Notes under the pieces: model-generated | What the model saw: the letters and a program-made list of their open reading frames with translations, nothing else | What the model was told of the DNA's origin: nothing | The model's database searches: none | Shown here: in pieces, positions 1-7,686 of the stretch | Position numbering within the stretch: position 1 is the first letter of the stretch | Layout: each line of letters starts with the position of its first letter | Made by a program: the position numbers and the translations under genes | Assembly: GCA_009694925.1 (NCBI GenBank) | Contig: SIBX01000012.1 | Coordinates: forward strand, 1 to 19,252 | Source of the DNA: Minisyncoccota bacterium | GTDB lineage: Bacteria > Patescibacteriota > Minisyncoccia > UBA6257 > 1-14-0-10-40-38 | Reading direction: 5' to 3' | DNA length: 19,252 nucleotides

Positions 1-1478
1 CAAGAAACATCGCCAGTTCTTTCATTGTAAGAAACATTTGCCCCAGAAACATTTGTCTTAGAGGTTTTAAGGGTAACATTCGGGCCAAGCCTTGAAATAA
101 TTTTTACATCTCTCGCGTCATTAGCAAAATTTTTTATTATCCAATGAATAGTAAATTGTGTTTTCAAGCCTTGTCTAAGGGGCAAAGATCCTGAATTAAT
201 AATCCCAGAAGAAGCGTCTCTAAAATAACCGGCAGTATCAAAAACAATATTTCCCAAAACCTTTGTCTCAAGCGATCCATAACCAATAGTTCTAGAGGCC
301 GATACTGCCTGAGGAACAGTTGGAGACTCCACCTGAGCATCAACTTTAAGTAAGAAATTTTTATCGTTTATTTTTTTAATATTAAATGCATTTTTTATTT
401 TTATGGAAAAATCCACTCTTCCATTTTCATTTGGGGACAAAGAAGAAAGTCCTGGCACAGAAGAAGCTCTCCAGACTACGGCATTGTTTTGAGAATTTAA
501 ATTTCCATTTCCAGAAACAGTAGAAACATCAAACATTTCACCAGAAATTTTTGCAGTTATAATAATATCTTTTAATTGAACCCCAGTATTATTTTTATAA
601 TCGAGATAATACGTCAGCAAATCTCCCAATTTTGCGTATTCTTTATTTTGAGATAAAGACACAGAAAGCGACAAAGGTGCTGCTTCTAATTTTATAGAAG
701 ATTTCTTTTCTGCTATTAAATAGCTTTCACCAGAAAAATCAGCAAAGATTTGAGTAACTATATCCGAAGAACTGCCCTGGGATCCCAAAAAACTGCCATT
801 AACCTTGAGCGACCCTTCGGAACCACTTCGCAAATCACCAACATCCCAATTTTTTGAAGTAAAGTCTGGAGAAATATTTGAAGATTTATATTTAAAATCT
901 TTCGGATATTCCATTTTAATGGAAATGCTTTTAATGGTTTCGGGAGAAATATTTTTATATTTTATCTCAAAATTAATATCGCTTCCAGAAAAAACCTTCT
1001 CTGGAATAATTAAATCTAAATTCAATCCTGAATCTGACACAATAATGTCTTGAGAAAAAGATTTTTCAAAGGTAGATTTAAGGCCTTTTGGTTCATAAGA
1101 AATTTTTGCCGTTATCTGCTTAACAGAATTTTCGCCAGAAAGCGCAATTAAATCAAAGTGTTCGCTAATTAAGCTTCCAGAACCTAAATTCCCAAGAATC
1201 TTATTTAAAAAATATTTTTTTGTGTCTTTACCCAAAAAAGCCACTCCTTCAGGAACTTGAAGCTCTAATTCAATGTTATTTAAAACATCTCCTGTTCCAT
1301 TATTTACCTCAACGTCAATTGAAAAAGGAACTCCTATGCTAACTTTCTCTGGAATAATAAATTTAGCATTCAAGTTTTCGGCATCTTTAGATTTTAAATA
1401 AAAATATCCAAAAGCACCTAAACCCCCCAAAACTATCAAAACAATAAAAAAAACAATAAAAAATCGCTTAAAATTCAT
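1..1478 (-). CDS. Membrane-anchored protein with repeated Ig/DUF11-like extracellular domains (C-terminus cut by window edge)
   Basis: I read this by translating the minus strand from an ATG at 1478; the frame stays open for 492 codons to the window edge, so the C-terminus is missing. Residues 5-28 are a strongly hydrophobic N-terminal anchor after a short basic start (MNFKRFF), which places the rest outside the cell. The ectodomain is made of beta-rich modules resembling DUF11/CARDB-type Ig-like repeats. Two modules open with the same phrase: IIPEKVSIG at about 41 and IIPEKVFSG at about 158. A third opens near 270 (LSLSVSLSQNKEYAKLGDLL). No enzyme motif is seen. The start lies 48 bp after recO, so the two may be co-transcribed. 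The role is probably structural or adhesive at the surface. Family assignment is by repeat character only; the existence of the gene is secure. Confidence 0.8.
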   Translation of the reverse strand, partial: MNFKRFFIVFFIVLIVLGGLGAFGYFYLKSKDAENLNAKFIIPEKVSIGVPFSIDVEVNNGTGDVLNNIELELQVPEGVAFLGKDTKKYFLNKILGNLGSGSLISEHFDLIALSGENSVKQITAKISYEPKGLKSTFEKSFSQDIIVSDSGLNLDLIIPEKVFSGSDINFEIKYKNISPETIKSISIKMEYPKDFKYKSSNISPDFTSKNWDVGDLRSGSEGSLKVNGSFLGSQGSSSDIVTQIFADFSGESYLIAEKKSSIKLEAAPLSLSVSLSQNKEYAKLGDLLTYYLDYKNNTGVQLKDIIITAKISGEMFDVSTVSGNGNLNSQNNAVVWRASSVPGLSSLSPNENGRVDFSIKIKNAFNIKKINDKNFLLKVDAQVESPTVPQAVSASRTIGYGSLETKVLGNIVFDTAGYFRDASSGIINSGSLPLRQGLKTQFTIHWIIKNFANDARDVKIISRLGPNVTLKTSKTNVSGANVSYNERTGDVS

Positions 1479-1526
1479 ATTCCTACATTATATAAGAAGC
1501 ATTAAGTAGTCACAAGCACATAAAAC

Positions 1527-2030
1527 CTAAATTAAATAAATCTTTTCCTGAAATCTTTCATAATTAACGCAATTTTCGCAATAAAAACATAAATCTTTTG
1601 AAGAAAAGAATTTAATTTTTTTATTTTCACAATTAAAACAGCTTGCATATTTAACTCCAAATCCAAGACTTTCTAATATTTTTTTAATCTCCAGTTTGCC
1701 GCTTATTATTATTTTCCATAAATCTAAATCGGTTTCCCCCACTTCAGTTAAGTCATTTATAAGTTCTACAGCTTTTATATTCTTTTGGCTCATTGCCAAA
1801 TTTCCCTCCTTTAAAGCGTCTATAATTTGAAATCCTCCCCTTTCAATAATCTTTGCGCTAACAAAATTTAATATCTGCAAATTAGGAGAAAGCTTTGATT
1901 TAATTTTTCTAGCCGATTTAACCTTGCCCATAATTTTTCCAAAGTTTTTCGCATACAAAAAAACTCTTTTATCAGCCTCTCCCTGCATCTTACAATCCAA
2001 AACCAATGCTTCTGCAAAAAATTCTCTCAT
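1527..2030 (-). CDS. recO: RecO-like DNA repair protein, short form
   Basis: 167 residues, against roughly 240 for typical RecO. RecO works with RecR to load RecA onto SSB-coated DNA in recombinational repair and anneals complementary strands. The N-terminus (MREFFAEALVLDCKMQGEAD) and the following basic strand region (GKIMGKVKSARKIKSKL) fit the RecO OB-fold start, in which a short beta segment is followed by a lysine-rich loop. A zinc-finger-like cluster lies at C131-x2-C134 and C148-x2-C151-x2-C154, as in bacterial RecO. The helical middle and C-terminal portion are shortened. The downstream gene at 1478 runs the same way after 48 bp. The family call is fairly secure; whether the reduced protein keeps full RecO function is not shown. 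Confidence 0.75.
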   Translation of the reverse strand: MREFFAEALVLDCKMQGEADKRVFLYAKNFGKIMGKVKSARKIKSKLSPNLQILNFVSAKIIERGGFQIIDALKEGNLAMSQKNIKAVELINDLTEVGETDLDLWKIIISGKLEIKKILESLGFGVKYASCFNCENKKIKFFSSKDLCFYCENCVNYERFQEKIYLI

Positions 2031-2036
2031 TTAAGT

Positions 2037-2050
2037 ATGTATCTATACAT
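2037..2050. repeat. Short inverted repeat just upstream of recO
   Basis: ATGTAT-CT-ATACAT is a perfect 6-bp inverted repeat ending 6 bp before the recO start codon. It could be an operator, or it could be chance in AT-rich DNA. No second copy was seen. Confidence 0.3.
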
Positions 2051-2060
2051 TGTAAAAAAT

Positions 2061-2089
2061 TTGAATAAAAACTCCTAATTAGATAGAAT
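2061..2089 (+). promoter_or_regulatory. Sigma70-type promoter for tRNA-Leu(GAG)
   Basis: TTGAAT at 2061-2066 and TAGAAT at 2084-2089 are separated by 17 bp. This predicts a start near 2096, about 34 bases before the mature tRNA. The match is good, and it lies in the only space available between recO and the tRNA. Confidence 0.55.
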
Positions 2090-2129
2090 AAAAGCCAATC
2101 ACAGCAATGTTCGCGACCAGTGATTAAGC

Positions 2130-2210
2130 GCGCGGGTGGCGAAACGGCAGACGCACTACCTTGAGGTGGTAGCGCCTTCGGGCGTGCAGGTTCAACTCCT
2201 GTCCCGCGCA
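2130..2210 (+). tRNA. trnL: tRNA-Leu (anticodon GAG)
   Basis: A full class II cloverleaf is present. The 7-bp acceptor stem pairs GCGCGGG with CCCGCGC. The D stem is GCG/CGC. The anticodon stem is CTACC/GGTAG around loop TTGAGGT, giving anticodon GAG. The long variable arm is CGCC-TTCG-GGCG, and the T stem is GCAGG/CCTGT around TTCAACT. The discriminator is A at 2210. The genome continues with CAA, so the 3' CCA must be added after transcription. It converges with rplS and shares a terminator with it. Confidence 0.97.
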
Positions 2211-2220
2211 CAAATATCCA

Positions 2221-2260
2221 TAAAACTAAAAAACCGCCTTTCGGCGGTTTTTTAGTTTTA
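2221..2260. terminator. Perfect bidirectional terminator between tRNA-Leu and rplS
   Basis: An 18-bp perfect inverted repeat (2221-2238 and 2243-2260) closes on loop TTTC, with a GC core CCGCC/GGCGG flanked by A6/T6 tracts on either side. It therefore works as a rho-independent terminator on both strands. On the minus strand the first three hairpin bases are the TAA stop codon of rplS. Confidence 0.93.
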
Positions 2261-2587
2261 TTTATCTCCTCTTTCAAGCTTCTGCCTGATCTCTTTCTTT
2301 GAGATATCTCTTACATAGTAAAGTTTAGATCTTGATACTTTCCTTGGAGATTTTATAATCTCAACCTTAGCAATAAGTGGCGTATTAATAGGATAAACCT
2401 TCTCCATACCAACACCAGCAACAGTTGCTCTAACGGTAAAACTAGCACCCGCTTCAGAGCCATGTTTTCTTGCAATAACTAAGCCTTCAAATCTAGAAAG
2501 TCTTTCTCCATCCTTTTCCTTTATTCTTTCAAAGACGCGCACCGTAGCGCCAGACTTTATTTTTGGAAGTAATTCTTTATCAATCAT
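2258..2587 (-). CDS. rplS: 50S ribosomal protein L19
   Basis: 109 residues, the normal size for L19. L19 sits at the 30S-50S interface of the ribosome. Recognisable features are the basic strand near residues 11-25 (KSGATVRVFERIKEKDGERL), the FEGLVIARK segment (33-41), the FTVRATVAGVGMEKVYP block (50-66), and the C-terminal basic run KVSRSKLYYVRD (83-94). The ATG at 2587 fits the family start. Codons run into the shared terminator, so the transcript ends right at the stop codon. In many bacteria rplS lies with rpsP, rimM and trmD; here it stands alone between a tRNA and a divergent glycosyltransferase. Confidence 0.97.
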   Translation of the reverse strand: MIDKELLPKIKSGATVRVFERIKEKDGERLSRFEGLVIARKHGSEAGASFTVRATVAGVGMEKVYPINTPLIAKVEIIKSPRKVSRSKLYYVRDISKKEIRQKLERGDK

Positions 2588-2615
2588 GGTAATATTTTTT
2601 AATCTAATTTAAATA

Positions 2616-2621
2616 ATTATA
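2616..2621 (-). promoter_or_regulatory. Possible -10 element for rplS
   Basis: On the minus strand a perfect TATAAT lies about 30 bases before the rplS ATG, which would give a leader of roughly 20 nt. No good -35 box is seen at the usual distance, so the call is tentative. Confidence 0.35.
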
Positions 2622-2670
2622 CTATTGCTTAATTTTTAAAACGTTATATTTCCGCTTCTCGCACCCTACC

Positions 2671-2739
2671 TCGTTATTTCTATAAATTAAGGGATGTTAT
2701 AGTAAAATTTATATACTAGCTATATTATAGAAATAACGA
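2671..2739. repeat. 15-bp perfect inverted repeat with 39-bp spacer
   Basis: TCGTTATTTCTATAA at 2671-2685 is exactly repeated in inverted orientation at 2725-2739. It lies in the 207-bp space between the divergent rplS and glycosyltransferase genes. The arms could be an operator pair, a long-loop hairpin in the glycosyltransferase leader, or the ends of a 69-bp remnant element; no target duplication is seen at its edges. Confidence 0.75.
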
Positions 2740-2794
2740 CAAAGAGTCAAATTCCTATCTATTACATTAATATCTATAAGTTTTTAACTAATAA

Positions 2795-3931
2795 ATGAAG
2801 ATTCTCATAGATATACGCCTACTTAACTCTAAGAATTTTAGCGGTATTGGAGAATATACCCTCCAAGGAGTCAAGCATATTCTAGAGCTTGATAAAAAAA
2901 ACGAATATATATTATTCGCCAATTCTTTCTTTAAGCATGACATAAACATAGAGATTCCTAAAAATGCCAAAATAGTAAATTGGCGTATTCCTAATATAAT
3001 TTTTAATCTTCTAAATAAATTCAGCTTAGTTCCCAAAATAGATACGATATTAAAATGCGACGTTCTTTGGTCTCCCCACTTCAACTATTTGCCGGTTAAA
3101 AATGCAAAAAAAATAATCTCAATTCACGACCTATCCTTTCTTCATTACCCGCAATTTTTCACCATCAAACAAAGAATTTGGCATAAAATGCAGAATATTG
3201 AATTTCAAATCAAAAATGCCGACATAATAATTTCTAACTCGCAATTTACAAAAAAAGACATAATAAACACATTTAAAATAAGAGAAGATAAAATATTTGT
3301 GATTTATCCGGGCATTTCAAAAACAATACAAAAAATAAGCCAAAATTCTCCTGAACTTATAAAATTTAAAGAAAAATATAAAATAGATTATCCTTTTATT
3401 CTTTTTTTGGGGACAATTGAACCAAGAAAAAATATAGACCTAATCATTAAAGCATTTAATATTTTAAAAGAAGATAGTCTCTTTAAAGAATTTAAATTAA
3501 TAATAGCTGGTGGCCGTGGTTGGCTTTATAAAAAAACAATAAAAACAATAAAAGAATCAAGTTTTGGTAAAGATATTCTTCTCTGGGGCAAGATCAAAGA
3601 AGAGGAAAAAAGTTATTTATACAATTGTTCAGAATATTTTATTTATCCATCATTCTTTGAAGGATTTGGTTTTCCGCCACTCGAAGCTCAAAAGTGTGGC
3701 AAAATAGCCATAATCTCCGACAGAACCTCAATTGCAGAAACAAGCCTAGCAATGCCAAAAATAAATCCGTGGAAACCGGATGAACTATATAGGGCCATAA
3801 AACAAATTTCAGAAAATAATAATTTAAGGTTAAAATTAGAAGAAGAAGGAATTAAAAACGTTTCCAGATTTTCTTGGGAAAATTTTGCAAAAGAAATGCT
3901 AAGCATATTTCTAAACAAGAACGAAGTATAA
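2795..3931 (+). CDS. GT4-family glycosyltransferase
   Basis: 378 residues with the two-Rossmann GT-B layout of family GT4. These retaining enzymes transfer a sugar, often mannose or glucose, from a nucleotide donor to a lipid-linked or polysaccharide acceptor. The N-terminal acceptor domain opens with MKILIDIRLLNSKNFSGIGEYT, containing the SGIGEYT loop at 16-22. ISIHDLSFLHYP at 108-119 is typical of this subgroup. The donor domain begins at FLGTIEPRKN (204-213), and the EX7E donor-binding motif is E289-GFGFPPL-E297. No transmembrane segment is seen. It is followed after 64 bp by a DUF4012 gene on the same strand, a pairing that suggests cell-surface polysaccharide work (inference). The exact sugar and acceptor cannot be read from sequence. 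Confidence 0.9.
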   Translation: MKILIDIRLLNSKNFSGIGEYTLQGVKHILELDKKNEYILFANSFFKHDINIEIPKNAKIVNWRIPNIIFNLLNKFSLVPKIDTILKCDVLWSPHFNYLPVKNAKKIISIHDLSFLHYPQFFTIKQRIWHKMQNIEFQIKNADIIISNSQFTKKDIINTFKIREDKIFVIYPGISKTIQKISQNSPELIKFKEKYKIDYPFILFLGTIEPRKNIDLIIKAFNILKEDSLFKEFKLIIAGGRGWLYKKTIKTIKESSFGKDILLWGKIKEEEKSYLYNCSEYFIYPSFFEGFGFPPLEAQKCGKIAIISDRTSIAETSLAMPKINPWKPDELYRAIKQISENNNLRLKLEEEGIKNVSRFSWENFAKEMLSIFLNKNEV

Positions 3932-3995
3932 GTTTTGTGCAAGAATCATTTTTATACGAAAGCATGTCTAAAAAAATTAATAGACAAACCAATAA

Positions 3996-6005
3996 ATGAA
4001 AGATCCAAAAACGCTTGCTTTGTACGGAATAAAAATAAGAGACAGCGAAGCTAACTCTGTAAAAATAAAATCTAAGATTAAAAAAATCTTTCTTGGTATT
4101 TTTATATTATTATTTACGTTTTTAGGAGTTGAATTTTTAGGATATAGAGAGCTAAAAAAGATTACCAAAATTAATTCAGTCTCAATAATAGAAAACCTAA
4201 AAAATGGCCGATCAGAAATGGAACGTCTCAGTCCAGAAAAAGCAACCAGTTTTCTAAAAAAAGCAGATGATGATTTTTCTGGCATTGAATTAATTGCAAA
4301 GAAATATGGATTTAAAAAAGGCGTTGAATTATTTAGCTCTATATTAAAACCAGCTCAATATTTAAAAGAAGGTTTCGATTCCTTTAAGAGTGCTAGCAAA
4401 AATTTTATAGATCTATCGGTTAATTCGTCTAACTTAAAAGCAAATGGAGTCGATTGGTTTTTTAATCAGAAAGGTAATCTTCTTATAGAAAATTTAGAAA
4501 AAATTCACAAAAACACAGAAGACATTGAATTAAGTTTAAATAAATTAAAAAACATAAATTCACAAACACTAAAAGACCAATTAGAACTTGGAGACTCTTT
4601 AAAAATCGGAAATACAAATAAACTACTTAGCTCAATTATTAATTTATTAAATACTAAGGAAGATAAAAGAATTGCTATTTTTTTTGAAAACTCAGGAGAA
4701 CTCCGCCCAGGAGGAGGCTTCACTGGGTCATACGCAGAAACGATTTGGAATAATAATGGATTAGTAGAAATAAAGGTTTGGGATATATATGATCCGGACG
4801 GTCAACTAGACGCCAAGATAGTTCCACCAAAAGAACTTCAGGGATTGACGGAAAATTTTGGTGCAAGAGACGCAAATTGGTTCTTTGATTTTAAAGATTC
4901 TGCTAAAAAAACATTAGAGCTTCTTGAAAAATCGAAAATTTATAACGAAAAATCAAATACTTTTGAGGGCGCGATTGCTGTCAATATTAATGTTTTAAAA
5001 AGCGTTCTCGAATCGACCGAGGATATAAATCTTGAAGAATATAATTTAAAAGTAAACTCAAAAAATTTCTTAGACATATTACAGAAAGAAGTTGAGGCAG
5101 GAAAAGACAAACTCAACAATAAGCCAAAAAAGATAATTAAAGTTTTATTCGAAAAAATAATGGATAGTTTTAAAAATCTAGATGATACAAAAAAAGAATA
5201 TCTTGCATTTAAAATCCAAGATCATATCAAAAACAAAGATATTATGTTTTATGCAAAAAATTTTGAAATTCAAAGTTATCTAGAAAATTTAAACATTGCA
5301 GGAAGAGTTTATGAAATTCCCTCTCGATTTAATGGGGATTATTTAGGCATAACATCTTCAAACATCGCTGGTGGTAAAAGCGATGCCGTTACCAGTCAAA
5401 AAATAAAACTGGAAAGTAAAATTTATATCAATGGGAAAATAAATAATTTTTTAACCATAGAAAAAACACACAACGGCAAAAGTAGTGATGATTACTGGTA
5501 TCAAAAAACCAATAAAAGCATTATCAAAACCTATCTTCCACGCAATTCAAAATTCACATACATAAAAGGAAATGATATTATTCCAAAAATTCCGGACTCG
5601 AATTACGCGAATATGAATTTTGTTGAAGATCCAGAATTAAAGAATCTCGAAGAAAGCAAGGAAATAAATAAAGAATTTCAAATAATAAATCTCAAAGAAT
5701 CAGATAAAAATGTTTTTGAGTTTTGGATGAATACATCTATGGGTAAAATAAAAAAAGTAGAATTAGAATACGAAAACTTAGGAGGAGTAACCTTTCCGCA
5801 AGATGAAAGTTTGTTTGAATTTGTATTCGACAAACAATCTGGAGCCAATGTCTCTTTTGAATACTTAATAGAGGCGCCAGAAGGATATATATGGAAAGAA
5901 TCTGGAAGTGAAATATTCAATAAAGTACTTGAAAAGCCAGAAGGGCGAACTAAAATCGATCTAACGCTTCTTGAAAAACACCAGGAGGGTCAATTTCAAC
6001 CTTAA
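3996..6005 (+). CDS. DUF4012 membrane-anchored extracytoplasmic protein
   Basis: 669 residues. A basic cytoplasmic tail (KIKSKIKK, 23-30) precedes one membrane segment at about 31-49, and the rest is outside. The DUF4012 signature is clear: RIAIFFENSGELRPGGGFTG (225-244). The region before it (60-220) is helical and probably coiled. DUF4012 proteins are of unknown biochemical function but recur beside glycosyltransferases in exopolysaccharide or cell-envelope loci, which matches the GT4 gene 64 bp upstream. The ATG at 3996 is preferred because the frame upstream gives no better start. The last 56 bp overlap the oppositely oriented pseudouridine synthase gene. Confidence 0.88.
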   Translation: MKDPKTLALYGIKIRDSEANSVKIKSKIKKIFLGIFILLFTFLGVEFLGYRELKKITKINSVSIIENLKNGRSEMERLSPEKATSFLKKADDDFSGIELIAKKYGFKKGVELFSSILKPAQYLKEGFDSFKSASKNFIDLSVNSSNLKANGVDWFFNQKGNLLIENLEKIHKNTEDIELSLNKLKNINSQTLKDQLELGDSLKIGNTNKLLSSIINLLNTKEDKRIAIFFENSGELRPGGGFTGSYAETIWNNNGLVEIKVWDIYDPDGQLDAKIVPPKELQGLTENFGARDANWFFDFKDSAKKTLELLEKSKIYNEKSNTFEGAIAVNINVLKSVLESTEDINLEEYNLKVNSKNFLDILQKEVEAGKDKLNNKPKKIIKVLFEKIMDSFKNLDDTKKEYLAFKIQDHIKNKDIMFYAKNFEIQSYLENLNIAGRVYEIPSRFNGDYLGITSSNIAGGKSDAVTSQKIKLESKIYINGKINNFLTIEKTHNGKSSDDYWYQKTNKSIIKTYLPRNSKFTYIKGNDIIPKIPDSNYANMNFVEDPELKNLEESKEINKEFQIINLKESDKNVFEFWMNTSMGKIKKVELEYENLGGVTFPQDESLFEFVFDKQSGANVSFEYLIEAPEGYIWKESGSEIFNKVLEKPEGRTKIDLTLLEKHQEGQFQP

Positions 6006-6690
6006 TTCTCTTACCTTGTCTATCTGTAAACTCTAAGGATTTAGCATGCAAGAACAACCTAGAATTACCAAAGAAAAGTAAAGATTTTTTGCAATTTTTC
6101 TTGCCACCATAAAGAAGATCTCCCGCCACAGGATGATTAATAGAATTTAAATGAACTCTTAGTTGATGAGTTCTTCCGGTTAGGGGTCTTAACTCTATGA
6201 CTGAAAAAATATTTTTTCCATCTTCTAAAATCTTTAAGGTCTTATATTCAGTGACGGCCTCTTTCATCATCTTGGCAACTTTAGAGAATACTGTTCTTTT
6301 TATAGTCCCACTCTTAAGACCAATGGGCATATCGATAACTCCATCCTTAGGATTAATTTTTCCGAAAACTATCGCAATATATTTTTTTTCTATTTTCCTT
6401 TCTTTAAAAAGATTTTTTAAAAATAAAAAGCTTTCCTGATTTTTTGCAATAACAATTACCCCGGAAGTATCACGATCAAGCCTATGGACAACTCCCGGTC
6501 TCAAAACCGGATCCTCGCCAACGGTTGCAGTTTCTGGATATTTTTTCAAAACCCAGTCCGCAAGAGACTCCTTAAATTCAGATTCTAAAAAATCCTTATC
6601 CCCTCTTCCAGTTCCATGAGTCAACATTCCATAGGGCTTGTAAACAGCTAAAAAATCCTTATCATCATATAAAATTTTTGGGAAATCCAT
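5950..6690 (-). CDS. RluA-family pseudouridine synthase without S4 domain
   Basis: 246 residues. This family isomerises specific uridines in rRNA or tRNA to pseudouridine. The catalytic motif HRLDRDTSG is at 69-77 with the nucleophilic aspartate D72. LAVYKPYGMLTHGTG (14-28) and RPLTGRTHQLRVHL (about 168-181) are the other family blocks. The N-terminus goes straight into the catalytic fold, so the S4 RNA-binding domain of RluC/RluD types is absent; the target RNA cannot be named. It is the last gene of a minus-strand run and begins 9 bp after the small membrane protein gene. Its last 56 bp are antisense to the end of the DUF4012 gene. Confidence 0.92.
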   Translation of the reverse strand: MDFPKILYDDKDFLAVYKPYGMLTHGTGRGDKDFLESEFKESLADWVLKKYPETATVGEDPVLRPGVVHRLDRDTSGVIVIAKNQESFLFLKNLFKERKIEKKYIAIVFGKINPKDGVIDMPIGLKSGTIKRTVFSKVAKMMKEAVTEYKTLKILEDGKNIFSVIELRPLTGRTHQLRVHLNSINHPVAGDLLYGGKKNCKKSLLFFGNSRLFLHAKSLEFTDRQGKRIKVEIDPPGVFQEALDRF

Positions 6691-6699
6691 GTTTTATAT

Positions 6700-7065
6700 T
6701 TAAGATTCAAGCCCAATTTTTTCAAAAAGCTTTTTCCTCTTCATGGCCGCATAAGCCACAAAACTTTTATTAATGTCTCTTAAAAGAAAAATTAAGGACA
6801 AAACTATTAATATAGAAATCAATTGATTTAGAAAATTTGAGACCCAAAAAGCGTTTAAAAAATATACTACAAATTTAAAGGGACTGCCAAGCGCAGAAGA
6901 AAAAGCATTAGAGATTATTCTTTCTATAAAAACATTCTTTGCTAAAAAATAAAAAGCAATGACTCCAATTAAAAGCTCAGTAACCAAAAGAGGCGCAGAG
7001 CGCCTAAAAAACCACATTCCATAAATTTTAAAAAGTATCTTATCTTTCAGTAAATTTTTTTCCAT
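6700..7065 (-). CDS. Small multi-span membrane protein of unknown function
   Basis: 121 residues. I do not recognise the family. Hydrophobic segments lie at about 26-46 and 79-96, with a possible weaker one at about 64-78. Basic residues before the first (RR at 21-22) and after the last (KRKK at about 109-112) suggest both ends are cytoplasmic. The gene sits 12 bp after the sigma factor gene and 9 bp before the pseudouridine synthase, so it is almost certainly co-transcribed with them. Position makes it a candidate membrane partner of the sigma factor, but no zinc anti-sigma motif (HxxxCxxC) is present, so that is only a guess. Confidence 0.72.
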   Translation of the reverse strand: MEKNLLKDKILFKIYGMWFFRRSAPLLVTELLIGVIAFYFLAKNVFIERIISNAFSSALGSPFKFVVYFLNAFWVSNFLNQLISILIVLSLIFLLRDINKSFVAYAAMKRKKLFEKIGLES

Positions 7066-7077
7066 TTTAGTTTTAAA

Positions 7078-7650
7078 CTAGACACTTAATTTTTTAAAAA
7101 TCCTTTTAGCCCTGAAAAGTCTCATTTTTAAATTTGAAACGCTAATACCTTCTTTTTTTGCTATGTCCTCATAAGACAAGTCCTCAAAATAGTAGAACTC
7201 AAGGAGACGCCCTAAATGTTTCGGCATTCTCTCTATCACTCTCCTAACCTCGGACTTCATATCAAAATCTTCTGACAAATCTTTCAGCTTTGATTCTGGT
7301 TCATCATCATTATAACCCATATTTTCAAGATACTGAGTCTTACCTATTAACTTTTTCTGCTTCTGATAATGAGTAAAAGAAGTGTTCATTAAAATTTTAT
7401 ACATCCAACTTTTAAAACTAGCACCTTCTTTTGGTTGATATTTTTTTGCGTTTAAATATATTTTTGCAAAAGTTTCCTGAACAACATCTTCGGCCTCTTC
7501 TTTTTTTCTTAAAACTTTATAAGCATTCCTTAAAAATGCGTCTTCATATCTTTCTACGATAAAAGAAAAATAAGACGGATCCTTAATAGAAAGTCTGATC
7601 AATTCTTCATCCTTTATTTTTTCTTCCTTTTTTAAAACAATTTCTTCCAT
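7078..7650 (-). CDS. ECF-type RNA polymerase sigma-70 factor
   Basis: 190 residues, normal for group 4 (ECF) sigma factors that direct RNA polymerase to special promoters. Region 2 spans about 26-100, with the core-binding helix EEAEDVVQETFAKIYLNAKK (51-70) and the -10 recognition helix around FKSWMYKILMNTSFTHYQKQ (79-98). An acidic linker follows (DDEPESKLKDLSEDFD, 115-130). Region 4 (about 137-188) holds the -35 helix-turn-helix LSYEDIAKKEGISVSNLKMR (158-177). It starts 36 bp after folD and is followed closely by the small membrane protein and the pseudouridine synthase. Its regulon and any anti-sigma partner are unknown. Confidence 0.93.
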   Translation of the reverse strand: MEEIVLKKEEKIKDEELIRLSIKDPSYFSFIVERYEDAFLRNAYKVLRKKEEAEDVVQETFAKIYLNAKKYQPKEGASFKSWMYKILMNTSFTHYQKQKKLIGKTQYLENMGYNDDEPESKLKDLSEDFDMKSEVRRVIERMPKHLGRLLEFYYFEDLSYEDIAKKEGISVSNLKMRLFRAKRIFKKLSV

Positions 7651-7686
7651 TTATTTAAACCTAGAAAACTCTATTCATTTTTATCA

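Noticed and set aside
805..1053. Plus-strand ORF of 82 codons
   Set aside because: Shadow of the long minus-strand Ig/DUF11-like gene that covers the whole region.
1990..2277. Minus-strand ORF of 95 codons with a VRGTGVEPARPKAL-like stretch
   Set aside because: It is the antisense translation of tRNA-Leu(GAG), a well-known spurious ORF type, and it also overlaps recO and rplS.
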